Shown here: one piece after another, positions 39,782 to 48,139 of the stretch
Numbering within the stretch: position 1 is the first letter of the stretch
Layout of the letters: every line of letters starts with the position of its first letter
Source of the DNA: G963676655 sp963676655
GTDB taxonomy: Bacteria; Verrucomicrobiota; Lentisphaeria; Victivallales; Victivallaceae
NCBI GenBank assembly: GCA_963676655.2
Contig: CAXXKX010000003.1
Coordinates: 3,348,001 to 3,412,000, forward strand
Length of the DNA: 64,000 nucleotides
Direction: 5' to 3'
Position numbers and translations under genes: made by a program
Notes under the pieces: model-generated
Seen by the model: the letters and a program-made list of their open reading frames with translations, nothing else
Told to the model about the DNA's origin: nothing
Database searches by the model: none

Positions 39782-40159
39782 TTAAATCTCATCGGGATCT
39801 CTTTCTTCGGGGAAATCCCCCTCAATGATTATTGAGGAATTCTTTGTGTCGATTTTATATTCAAGGGTTTCTTCGTGCTCATAGCGTCCATCTAAATCCC
39901 TGCACCCCAAGTAAGCATAACCAACAAAAGAGACAGAGATATCTCCACTATATTTGTCCTGATGCAAATCAATATAGTCAACACAAAGGCTACTCATCAT
40001 GTATTCTTCTCTAATATTATTACAAAAATATTGTAAAAAATGCTGTAGTTGTTCCTCTTCCTCGATAACGTTTCTTTTTATAGCGTTTATTAATAAATCG
40101 CGCTGTTTAGTAGCTTCTAGGGTATCTTTGTAAAGATTAATGGTAATAGTCCGTCTCAT
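39782..40159 (-). CDS. Hypothetical acidic protein
   Basis: 125 residues (MRRTITINLYKDTLEATKQR, IKRNVIEEEEQLQHFLQYFC, YSGDISVSFVGYAYLGCRD). It is convergent with the gene at 39203, stops 6 nt beyond it, and starts the minus-strand accessory run. Function not recognised. From here the base composition is visibly more AT-rich than in the phage operon. Confidence 0.5.
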   Translation of the reverse strand: MRRTITINLYKDTLEATKQRDLLINAIKRNVIEEEEQLQHFLQYFCNNIREEYMMSSLCVDYIDLHQDKYSGDISVSFVGYAYLGCRDLDGRYEHEETLEYKIDTKNSSIIIEGDFPEERDPDEI

Positions 40160-40211
40160 TTCAACTCCTGATTAATATCATCCAATAACAAATTGCATAC
40201 TTCACTGTTTG

Positions 40212-40385
40212 TTACCGCATCGTTACGGTAAAAGTGGGATATAATTTTCTAAATTCATGTAAAACATCTTCACGGATAGAATCCATTTGCCTGCAAATAT
40301 ATGAATCGCGTATTTCCACCATAGAGTTCCAGTCTATGGCTTTCGTGTCGGTGTGATCCATGCTGATATTGTTTTCCTCACACAT
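40212..40385 (-). CDS. 57-residue ORF, possibly frame-damaged zinc-knuckle gene
   Basis: The frame from ATG at 40385 to TAA at 40212-40214 encodes EENNISMDHTDTKAIDWNSM and YICRQMDSIREDVLHEF. A second ATG at about 40418, preceded by AAGGAA, opens MTKKKFMCLCDV and stops after 12 codons in a TGTGTGA run. Joining both frames would make a single chain beginning with a C-x-C-D-x-C cluster, so a one-base slip may have broken the gene. Low certainty. Confidence 0.3.
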   Translation of the reverse strand: MCEENNISMDHTDTKAIDWNSMVEIRDSYICRQMDSIREDVLHEFRKLYPTFTVTMR

Positions 40386-40480
40386 CACACAAGCACATAA
40401 ATTTCTTTTTAGTCATGTTTTTTCCTTCTTTTACAAATAGCTCCCAATCGTGGAAAATGGCAAAATTCTGTTTTCATTAT

Positions 40481-41131
40481 TTATTGTTTATTCTCGCCAA
40501 TACCATGTTTTTGTTGGGCATCTTTATATATCCGGCGGACCAAGGAACGAAGAAGCAAGCCATATCCATGCACCTTTTCAGCACTTACTTCAAAAGCGTG
40601 TCCATCCTGAAAACCATCATAACGCGCTAAACGGAAATCCGCCCTAGATGAATTATGTATGATACAATTGCGAACTAATGAAATTAAAATGAGGCTATCT
40701 CTCTCTTCATCTGTTATAGAGAGGTTAAATTTATTTTGGAGTTCATCAACAGTATCTGCCATGTTTTTGTAAAAAAGTTCGTGAATTTCGCGTTGGGCAA
40801 TTTTGACTATTAATGTTTCTTTATTAGGGCTGTTGAGAATTTCTGAATAATCAATTTTTTTTGCTTTTGGAAGCATCTGGGGGCGTTTGCATAGAATTTG
40901 CAACAAAAGGTCATTTAAGAAGCTTTCAAAGTATGAATATCCAAGAAGTAATGCGGAATGATTAATCTGTTTGCGATAATTTTCATAAACTGCGGGAAGA
41001 GCATCTTTATTCTCGGGAAACCAAGCAAGCCTATGGTGATTCAGAAGCTGAAATACATCTTCACGGGATAATGCAAGAAACGATATTAATGTATCAAGTT
41101 GGTCAATTAATTTATCGAGAAGTGTTTTCAT
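40481..41131 (-). CDS. HEPN-domain protein (RiboL-PSP-HEPN/MAE_28990 type), probable RNase
   Basis: 216 residues, all helical. RNCIIHN near residues 153-159 is the R-x4-H catalytic signature of HEPN ribonucleases. LLLGYSYFESFLNDLLLQIL is the matching N-terminal helix of this subfamily. HEPN RNases commonly serve in toxin-antitoxin and abortive infection systems. Followed (upstream on the minus strand) by a second helical protein at 41186, 54 nt away, which may be its partner. Confidence 0.75.
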   Translation of the reverse strand: MKTLLDKLIDQLDTLISFLALSREDVFQLLNHHRLAWFPENKDALPAVYENYRKQINHSALLLGYSYFESFLNDLLLQILCKRPQMLPKAKKIDYSEILNSPNKETLIVKIAQREIHELFYKNMADTVDELQNKFNLSITDEERDSLILISLVRNCIIHNSSRADFRLARYDGFQDGHAFEVSAEKVHGYGLLLRSLVRRIYKDAQQKHGIGENKQ

Positions 41132-41185
41132 AGTTCAGACACATTTCCAGTTATTTATATGATGTTTGGTTATATATTTTACCGT

Positions 41186-42415
41186 TTATTTAATTCGTTT
41201 GAAAATTACTTTCCCCTGATGCTCAGTACTTTGCCCTATTAGCATCTTGTCATTAAAAAACTCTAGCTCAAACAATACATGTTCATTTTTTTTATGCCGC
41301 ATATCTTTTTCATCAAATCCAATCAAATGAAAATAATTACCGAACAATCTAATTTCCATAGGTTCTGTTTTTTCTATGTTTTTTGCATTTCGATATTTTA
41401 AATTTGCATTCAAATTTTCCTTGCTATTTGAAAAAAAAGTTAAAATACCAGTTTGATTTTCTCCTTTCTCGCCTTTCCATTCCCCGCTCCACGTTCCGAT
41501 GGTCTGCATCATTAAATCAATTTGTTTTTGATTTGGAAGATTAAAATATACCCTTTGCGCATCGCTTAGAGTAAGAGCAAATCCTATTGCAAAATTCATC
41601 CCTTTGCAAATATCAGGAAAATCAGCATATCCCGATTTTATTGTTTTATTAACGGGAAATGTTTTTACTCCATAAATATCTGATAAGATATGTGCTAACA
41701 TATTCAAGGATTCAGTTGCATCTTTTTGGGGATGATTTTGAATTTCCTTTGCATGTACATACTTATTACCAATATCATAGACGCGATGTAAATATTTATG
41801 GGTATCATTTCTGAAAGTATCAATATCGCTGAAGCCCACTTTCTTAAAAATTTCAAAAAAGCGTTCTAAACTGCTTTTCTTTTGACCACACACTATTTTG
41901 AAATTATAAGAATTGGTTGATTTGTTAACCTCATAAGACGATTTAATAAGGTTTTTATCATCTAATTGATCTATTTTTGCTATTATGTGTTTCTCAAAAA
42001 TATTTCGTTTTATTTGTTTGGGTACTGCAAGAAAGTTTACAAACACTCTAAATATAGGGACTTCTATTAGTTCAAGATCGCCAAAAGGATGAGGAGTTTT
42101 GGAAAGTAAATCATAACATATCATTTCACACACTGTTCTTGACAATGCAATAGATGCTTCATAAAAACCATCTCGGAATAACATTTTGGACTGGAGGTAA
42201 TATGTAACAGGCTTTACGTTTTCAAAATACATAATATGGGTAACATTAACCCAACGTCTTATTTTTTCGTCGATGTTCTCAATGTATTCATCCTTTAAGG
42301 CTTTTGCAATCAGTTCATAAGTACAATCAAGAGGTACTTTCATCTTACTATTTTTGGAGAATTCCTTAATTTTAAGTAACTCTTCAAATTCAGATATATA
42401 GTCTGCATCATCCAT
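41186..42415 (-). CDS. HEPN/DUF4145-like protein with C-terminal beta domain
   Basis: 409 residues from the ATG at 42415 (MDDADYISEFEELLKIKEFS). The first ~260 residues are helical: GFYEASIALSRTVCEMICYD and LHRVYDIGNKYVHAKE recall the helical scaffold of DUF4145/HEPN-like domains. Residues about 300-409 form a beta-rich lipocalin-like end (SGEWKGEKGENQTGILTFFS ... NYFHLIGFD ... EHVLFELEFF). It is transcribed together with the HEPN RNase. A defence or TA role is inference from the neighbourhood. Confidence 0.5.
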   Translation of the reverse strand: MDDADYISEFEELLKIKEFSKNSKMKVPLDCTYELIAKALKDEYIENIDEKIRRWVNVTHIMYFENVKPVTYYLQSKMLFRDGFYEASIALSRTVCEMICYDLLSKTPHPFGDLELIEVPIFRVFVNFLAVPKQIKRNIFEKHIIAKIDQLDDKNLIKSSYEVNKSTNSYNFKIVCGQKKSSLERFFEIFKKVGFSDIDTFRNDTHKYLHRVYDIGNKYVHAKEIQNHPQKDATESLNMLAHILSDIYGVKTFPVNKTIKSGYADFPDICKGMNFAIGFALTLSDAQRVYFNLPNQKQIDLMMQTIGTWSGEWKGEKGENQTGILTFFSNSKENLNANLKYRNAKNIEKTEPMEIRLFGNYFHLIGFDEKDMRHKKNEHVLFELEFFNDKMLIGQSTEHQGKVIFKRIK

Positions 42416-42647
42416 TATGCACAATAAACCATTATAATAAATTATTATTCCGTAGGATTTCTGTTAAATACAATTTATAAAATAGCTGTAATTTTCTACT
42501 TAACAAGCAATATTTTCAGATTGATTAGTTTCACCGCAGAACTGGAGATTTTTCGAGCCGATTCTCAGAAGTTATTGATTCATTTATTCCTGGTAAAATT
42601 CATAAATACTGCTAATGTATTGATAATGAATTACAAAGGAAATAAAA

Positions 42648-42923
42648 ATGTTATCGGAAGCTAATGTGGAAAGCCTGCGGGATCACTTAAAAGAACTTGG
42701 GCATGTCTACACGATAGAACGGGAAAATCTGCTTAACACTATCTATTCTATGGACGGGAAGTATTCTTTGAATGAACTGTTTCTGGCTGCCCGCAAACGA
42801 GATGCTGTCCACGCAAAATCAACGATTTTTCGTAACATGGGAATATTCCTGAAAGCTGGTTTCATCAAAGAACTCGAAGATTCCGGAAAACGAAAAAAAT
42901 ATGAAACTAATCATTTGTGTTGA
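42648..42923 (+). CDS. Stand-alone Fur-type winged-helix protein
   Basis: 91 residues. YTIERENLLNTIYSMDGKYS, LNELFLAARKRDAVHAKSTI and FRNMGIFLKAGFIKELEDSG match the Fur-family DNA-binding domain (wing ends 'KYE'). The metal-binding and dimerisation domain is absent although the stop is clean, so this is either a natural minimal repressor or a truncated gene. AAAGGAAAT upstream of ATG. It precedes an HU gene by 53 nt. Confidence 0.65.
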   Translation: MLSEANVESLRDHLKELGHVYTIERENLLNTIYSMDGKYSLNELFLAARKRDAVHAKSTIFRNMGIFLKAGFIKELEDSGKRKKYETNHLC

Positions 42924-42976
42924 GCGGTGACTTATGCTAACTTTTAAAAGAATAAATTGCAAAAGGGAATTTTAAT

Positions 42977-43285
42977 ATGTCAATGACCAAACGTGATCTG
43001 GTAGTAAAAATAGCCAATGAGACCGGCTTGATTCAAAAGGACGTAGGCAAAATCGTTCAAATGACCTTGGACGGTATCGCGAGTGAAATAGCCACCGGCA
43101 ATACAGTTGAGTTACGCAATTTTGGCGTGTTTAAAGTAGTTGTCTGTAAAAGTCGTAAGGGCCGCAACCCTAACATGCCGGAAAATGAAGTAATTATTCC
43201 CGACCGGGCTGTAGTCAAATTTCGCTCCGGTAAAGAACTCAAGACCAAGCTTGAAGCACTTGACCCTGAAAGTTTGAAAAAATAA
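42977..43285 (+). CDS. HU/IHF family nucleoid-associated protein
   Basis: 102 residues. TKRDLVVKIANETGLIQKDV, MTLDGIASEIATGNTVELRN, FGVFKVVVCKSRKGRNPNMP and IIPDRAVVKFRSGKELK give the full HU fold with the beta-arm Pro (RNPNMP). HU-type proteins bend DNA and help site-specific recombination. Its last codons and 3' flank are duplicated in decayed form at 49596-49755. Confidence 0.9.
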   Translation: MSMTKRDLVVKIANETGLIQKDVGKIVQMTLDGIASEIATGNTVELRNFGVFKVVVCKSRKGRNPNMPENEVIIPDRAVVKFRSGKELKTKLEALDPESLKK

Positions 43286-43429
43286 TCAAATAATCAAACG
43301 GCATGTATCGAATAAATTTTGTTTAAAACGATAAAAGTCAGCAAAATCAATAAGGGGGAACTATGAGCGAAATGGAAAAAGCACAAATACTTCATTTATA
43401 TTGCTCCCATTTAAGAAGTGTGTTAAATT

Positions 43430-43729
43430 ATGGAATCTGAAAAACAGGGAGTTTTGTTTATGTCGAAGAATAAAATCAGTCCGAAAGATAAATTACGTAT
43501 CGTCCTTGAAGGCCTCAGCAACAAACGTCCTTTGGCCGAGATTTGCACCGATTACGGCATTTCGCAGTCATTATATTATCAATGGCGGGACAAGTTGCTT
43601 AACGATGGAGAAAAGGTGTTTCAGCGCGGCGGAGTGGACAAGGAGCAGCAACGGCTTGAGCGTGAAAACAAGAAGCTTAAAGAAACCGTCGGCGAGTTGA
43701 CCATCGAACTAAAAAAAAACGATTGGTAA
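43430..43729 (+). CDS. IS3-family transposase OrfA
   Basis: 99 residues with an HTH (SPKDKLRIVLEGLSNKRPLA, EICTDYGISQSLYYQWRDKL) and a leucine-zipper-like tail (RLERENKKLKETVGELTIEL). It binds the IS ends. An internal ATG at 43460 (MSKNKISPK) is an alternative start. Ends in LKKNDW right after the slippery A9C run. Confidence 0.88.
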   Translation: MESEKQGVLFMSKNKISPKDKLRIVLEGLSNKRPLAEICTDYGISQSLYYQWRDKLLNDGEKVFQRGGVDKEQQRLERENKKLKETVGELTIELKKNDW

Positions 43730-44496
43730 AGACGCGGAACCGTGTCGAGTCCGAGGCCAACCTTGCTTTATTGGAAATTATTCGCGCGGTCAAGATGGAG
43801 CATCCGTTTTGGGGATATCGGCACGTCTGCGCCTATATTCGTTATCATCATAAGCTGAAAATCAACCGTAAACGAGTTTACAGGCTTATGAAGAAGTTTG
43901 ATTTGACGGTTAAAAAGAATGAACGATTGCGAGCCAAGAGGACTCCTTTAAAGGAAAAGATACGTACCCTGGAACCAAATGACGTCTGGGGGACGGACAT
44001 GACTAAAATCATGATACCTGACTTTGGTTGGGCGTATTTGCATGTGGTCCTTGATTGGGGCAGCAAGATGATAGTCGGTTTTAGTTTAAGTGAAAGAAGC
44101 AAGACCGAGGATTGGCTGGATGCCCTGAATATGGCTGTGAACAACCAGTTTCCAGAGGGAATTAAAGAGCGCAAGGCGGGCAGTTTGCGCCTGGTCAGCG
44201 ACCACGGTTGTCAGCCGACTTCAATTCGTTATGCTCAAGAGTGTGATATTCTTGGTATCAGTCAGGTGTTCGCCAGTTACGGCAACCCTAAGGGCAATGC
44301 TGATACTGAGCGGGTAATGAGAACAATCAAAGAGGATTTAATTTATCCCAACGAATTTTCCTCTATCAATGAATTAAGAAAGGCATTAGTTGTTTGGGTG
44401 AAAAAGTATAATGAGGAATTTCCGCATTCTTCATTGGGTTACGTTCCGCCATATGATTATGAGCAGTGGTGGAATTCTGCATCAAGGGCAGCGTGA
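43723..44496 (+). CDS. IS3-family transposase OrfB (DDE integrase core)
   Basis: 257 residues in the -1 frame of OrfA. HTH_21-type start (HPFWGYRHVCAYIRYHHKLK), then the rve core: WGTDMTKI (Asp), LVSDHGCQ (Asp), NADTERVMRTIKEDLIY (Glu), and the ending SSLGYVPPYDYEQWW. It is expressed mainly as an OrfAB fusion by -1 slippage at 43714-43720. All catalytic residues are present. Confidence 0.92.
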   Translation: MVKTRNRVESEANLALLEIIRAVKMEHPFWGYRHVCAYIRYHHKLKINRKRVYRLMKKFDLTVKKNERLRAKRTPLKEKIRTLEPNDVWGTDMTKIMIPDFGWAYLHVVLDWGSKMIVGFSLSERSKTEDWLDALNMAVNNQFPEGIKERKAGSLRLVSDHGCQPTSIRYAQECDILGISQVFASYGNPKGNADTERVMRTIKEDLIYPNEFSSINELRKALVVWVKKYNEEFPHSSLGYVPPYDYEQWWNSASRAA

Positions 44497-45652
44497 TATG
44501 GAACACAAAACTCCATTAAATCGCAAAAGCTGGTTTTCTTCCACTTTTACGTAATGCTGCCCTTGACAAAAGGGGAGCATTACACATTCTCTAAAAGAAC
44601 ATTTTGTTTTAGAGGATAGTTTATTGGCAAATCTTCTAGAACAAATTGAAGACCCAAATGTAAAAAATAATTTCGTTAGGATTACCGATGGACTCAGAAT
44701 TGAAGATGAATATAAAATGATTTTCGCTGCTCTTCCGTGGGTAAAAAATATAAATGGCTTACATCAAGATCAGGAAAAACGACACAAGGAGAAATATCAA
44801 ACACCTGACTACTTGCTTCTAGTTGAAGATTCACAAAAGAAAAAGTTTCCAGTACTTATAGATGTCAAATCTGTCAATGGAGATAAAAAAACATGTAGAA
44901 TTATGCACAAGCAAGCAATAAATCTAAAGAACTACTCAAGAGATCATAACGCTGGCCTATTAATTGCAATTTATTGGGCTAAATGGGGGTATTGGACTCA
45001 TAATTGCTTAAAAAACTTTGAAGGGATGAAGGCAAAAAAGATTACCTTTGAAGATGCATTAAAAAATGATCTTTCACATATTCTCAGTGATTATACATTT
45101 TTCATTGACAAACCTTTTTATAGAAAAACTTTTTTTTCACCAAACGCATCTGGAGCTCGTCATGAAAAATATGGAAAATTTGATAAAGTCTACATTGGAA
45201 GGAGCTTAAACGATTTCGATGAATTTTCATTACTTGATTCTGCTATTGTGGACACTGCCTTTGAAATGAATGAAGTTGAAGTTAATAAGCATAAGGATAA
45301 CAGTATTACCTTAATAGAAAAATCAACTGGAGAAGTAATGCTTCTGAAGCTTAGTCATTGGATGATAAAAGCACTTGCTACTTGTAATGTTGAGCCATCC
45401 TATAAGATAGATGGAGTTTTATTTGCTGAATATTTAAGAAAATTCATAGTTGAATTTACAAAATATCTCAATTTTAGAGTTTCTTATCTTATACCTGCTG
45501 AAAAAAATATTGATACTAACTTTTTCTTTAATTTAGCATACAAAGATACTGATGTTATGGTGAGTTATAACAACTCAAAATAATATCCATTCCCAAATTA
45601 TTAAATTTCAAAATTAAAATGCTTATGTACAAAATAAATTAGATTTTTGGCT

Positions 45653-47647
45653 TCAACTATCTAGCCAGTTGCTTGGGATAAGAAATTCATCAAAGCCCTC
45701 ACGCCAATTTCCAACAAGATTAATATTCTTAGCATTCTCCCAAGTGATTTTTCCTGCATGCTCAGTAATTATAATCTGAAAATTATTATGTACAGTCTCC
45801 ATGAATGTCGAGATTACAGTAAAGATACGCTGAACCCCCATGATGTCAGCAGGTAGATTTTTATTTTTCCCTGAATCTGGTGCTCTGTCAATAGACTCCC
45901 ATGAAGATTCAGGAAAATATACTTGACTTGGCTGGTCGATGAGAAGAAAAGAAGGAACTGGATTATTATAATTCTGATTAATATATTCATGTAGAGCGAG
46001 TAACGTTGCTATATGATACCCCACCCAATTTTGTCCACTTCCAACCTCCCACAGGTAATCGGTTCTTCCTGACGCTCTTTTAAATTCAACTGTCAAATCT
46101 TTAATATCCAGTTTTACATTTTCATCAGCATGCTCCAAATCAAGTATTTTAGCGTATTTTTCAATAACTCTTGAAGCATTATCAATCGCGTTATCTAACC
46201 GTTGCCTCATTGCATTAGGGTTTAATGCTCTTCTTAAATCTGATATACGATTGCGTAATGTTGCTAATTTTTCTTCCTGTTCGTCATTATTAGCAAGTTG
46301 GATATTTTCAAGTGCTTGTTCTATCTTTCCTGCAAAAAGGTATATTTGGCGAATTTTCTGGCGTTGCTTTGCCTGTTCATTGGAGATAGTGTCAAGCTTT
46401 TTCCTTTGTTCTCGAGCCTCTGATAGTTCTTGTTCTTTCTCTCTAAGTTCCTTTTTAAGATTAAGCAACTCAATTTCAAGTTTTGATGGAGCTTGCTGAA
46501 CGCTTTTCGTTATAGCTTCAAATTCTTCTGTTACAGCAAATAATGCTTGGACATTTCCAATTATATTTGCATGTTGTGTAGCACAAAAAGGACATGTGCG
46601 AGAATCGCACAACTTGCTTTTTAACCATCCAATAGATTTCAATCTATCTTCCTGCTGAGCAAGTGAATTGCCGAAAGAATCTACCGTTTTGTTCAATTGT
46701 GATATTTTTGAGAAGCGCCTGCTTAGTTCCCCAACAATCTGAGATAAGTTATCTTCTTTGTCAATTATCGTTTGTAGCTCTTTTGCAAAATGTTCGCTAG
46801 TTCCTGGAGAAATTGCAGGTAAATCAGAATTCTGCAATGCTTTACTTATTTTTTTTAACTCTTCAATATATCTAACGACAGTCCAAGATGATCTGTTCTC
46901 CGCAAAATCAGTAATCAGGCCATAACCTTGAGCTTGTATATAATAGGTTTCAACATTTGAAAGCCAAACATCAGAAGCTTTACGGCGTGATTCTAATTCA
47001 GTAGACAGCGCGTTATATTCTTTTTCCAAATCTTTGAGCTCTCTCTGCAAAATAATCATTTCACTTGTGACAGCCCCAAGAACAAGCGGAAATATGATTT
47101 TCAGTTTTTCTCGATGCTCTGTAGTATCAGCTTTAAAAAATAATGTATATGGATTAGCTACAATATGTTGTGGCTGGAAGTTGAAAGCTGCCATATCACG
47201 AAAACTTGGATACGCATTTTTCCCCCAGGGAGAGTCATCAATTAATGCATGAGGTAGGTTACTAGAGTGATTGAAGAATTGTTTGACACTACTCCTGTTG
47301 ACATTTTTTCCTGTAATAATGGCCGGGATCTCAAAGTCGTTGCCTTGGCTCCAATACATATCATCGGTTGCTTGTTGTGCTTCTGGGTCACGGCGTGCTA
47401 AAAGCAATTCTGTATTTTCAAGCTGTAGTAACACCCCATACCATGCAGTAAGTTCTCTTATTATTCCAACGGGAATTGTGCATTTGTCACTTCCCAAACA
47501 GTAATCAATAATTGAGGTAAGTGATGACTTCCCTGTCCCACTTTGTCCCGTAATGATATTAATCATCCCTGGTTTGAATTCAATTTCCCTTCTTGTATTG
47601 TCTGAATTTTTAGGCCAGAGAATAACCTTTAAAATATTAAGCTTCAT
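45653..47647 (-). CDS. DUF3732 ABC-type ATPase of an ABC-3C defence system
   Basis: 664 residues. Walker A ITGQSGTGKSSLTSIIDYC (about 32-50), long coiled coils with a CPFC zinc hook (about 350), an ABC signature-like EVGSGQNWVGYHIATLLAL and Walker B FLLIDQPSQVYFP (about 555-600) place it with the SMC/Rad50-like DUF3732 ATPases. These form the sensor part of three-component ABC systems. Its start abuts the stop of the middle component (both at 47647), and the third component follows at 48140. Expected role: detect phage DNA or replication stress and activate the nuclease-type partner. Confidence 0.85.
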   Translation of the reverse strand: MKLNILKVILWPKNSDNTRREIEFKPGMINIITGQSGTGKSSLTSIIDYCLGSDKCTIPVGIIRELTAWYGVLLQLENTELLLARRDPEAQQATDDMYWSQGNDFEIPAIITGKNVNRSSVKQFFNHSSNLPHALIDDSPWGKNAYPSFRDMAAFNFQPQHIVANPYTLFFKADTTEHREKLKIIFPLVLGAVTSEMIILQRELKDLEKEYNALSTELESRRKASDVWLSNVETYYIQAQGYGLITDFAENRSSWTVVRYIEELKKISKALQNSDLPAISPGTSEHFAKELQTIIDKEDNLSQIVGELSRRFSKISQLNKTVDSFGNSLAQQEDRLKSIGWLKSKLCDSRTCPFCATQHANIIGNVQALFAVTEEFEAITKSVQQAPSKLEIELLNLKKELREKEQELSEAREQRKKLDTISNEQAKQRQKIRQIYLFAGKIEQALENIQLANNDEQEEKLATLRNRISDLRRALNPNAMRQRLDNAIDNASRVIEKYAKILDLEHADENVKLDIKDLTVEFKRASGRTDYLWEVGSGQNWVGYHIATLLALHEYINQNYNNPVPSFLLIDQPSQVYFPESSWESIDRAPDSGKNKNLPADIMGVQRIFTVISTFMETVHNNFQIIITEHAGKITWENAKNINLVGNWREGFDEFLIPSNWLDS

Positions 47648-48129
47648 TAGAATACCACCTTTAAGGTCTGAGATATTTCTTCTATTGTCAGTTCTGTAAA
47701 TGTATGTCCAAGACGCTTGGCGGCACTAATCAAGCGTTTCACTTCCTCTGCATGTGAGTTATCTAAAATACTTTTCTTTGCAGGTATGAGTTCTCCTTGA
47801 GAATAATCAATCAAAAATAATTTCGCTGACACCCCTAGAGAAATGGCTTGGATTGTTTTATTAAAACAACTTTCCATTCGTTTCTGCAAATCAAGAGGGA
47901 TCTCCCTATTCTCCGAAATTGCTTTGTAAATACTGCCGGGACTTGTCTTATTATATAGAGCATCAGTAGTACGTTTTTGAAAAAGCATGGGCAAAATAAG
48001 AAATGCAAGAGGAAACTTTAGTCCAGTTACTGCTTTGTTCTTTTTATAATATTCCAATACAACAACATGTATCAATTCCATTGATAATGCTGAATTTTGA
48101 ACGATTTTTTGTTCAAATAAAATGTCCAT
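47647..48129 (-). CDS. ABC-3C system middle component
   Basis: 160 residues from ATG 48129 (MDILFEQKIVQNSALSMELI). Helical, with FPLAFLILPMLFQKRTTDAL and FNKTIQAISLGVSAKLFLID, which fits the small 'middle component' proteins found between the ATPase and the effector. The longer frame from 48177 would overlap the effector gene and is rejected. Stop shared with the ATPase start. Confidence 0.75.
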   Translation of the reverse strand: MDILFEQKIVQNSALSMELIHVVVLEYYKKNKAVTGLKFPLAFLILPMLFQKRTTDALYNKTSPGSIYKAISENREIPLDLQKRMESCFNKTIQAISLGVSAKLFLIDYSQGELIPAKKSILDNSHAEEVKRLISAAKRLGHTFTELTIEEISQTLKVVF

Positions 48130-48139
48130 AGTAATTGCC

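Larger units (their letters stand above)
43397..44584 (+). mobile_element. IS3-family insertion sequence, 1188 bp
   Basis: Left end TATATTGCTCCC and inverted right end TGTAATGCTCCC match at 10 of 12 positions. The element is flanked by a 4-bp duplication CATT (43393-43396 and 44585-44588). It carries orfA and orfB in -1 register with an A-AAA-AAC slippery heptamer at 43714-43720. All parts look intact, so the copy may be recent. Confidence 0.85.
43363..45583 (+). pseudogene. PD-(D/E)xK nuclease-like gene split by an IS3-family insertion
   Basis: A gene starts at ATG 43363 (ribosome site AAGGGGG) and reads MSEMEKAQILH before the IS at 43397. Its remaining part reads in frame from 44589 to the TAA at 45581-45583. 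Removing the IS and one copy of the 4-bp CATT duplication restores a single frame of 342 residues (ILH-SLKEHFVLEDSLL). The protein carries a nuclease-like core: TPDYLLLVEDSQKKKFPVLI then DVKSVNG (Asp ... Asp-x-Lys) and QAINLKNYS. The intact product was probably a DNA-cleaving defence enzyme; the 3' part could still start at TTG 44624, which lacks a ribosome site. Confidence 0.75.

Noticed and set aside
43393..43401. IS left end placed at TGCTCCC (43402)
   Set aside because: That border gives no target duplication; moving it to 43397 gives matching CATT flanks and a restored reading frame.
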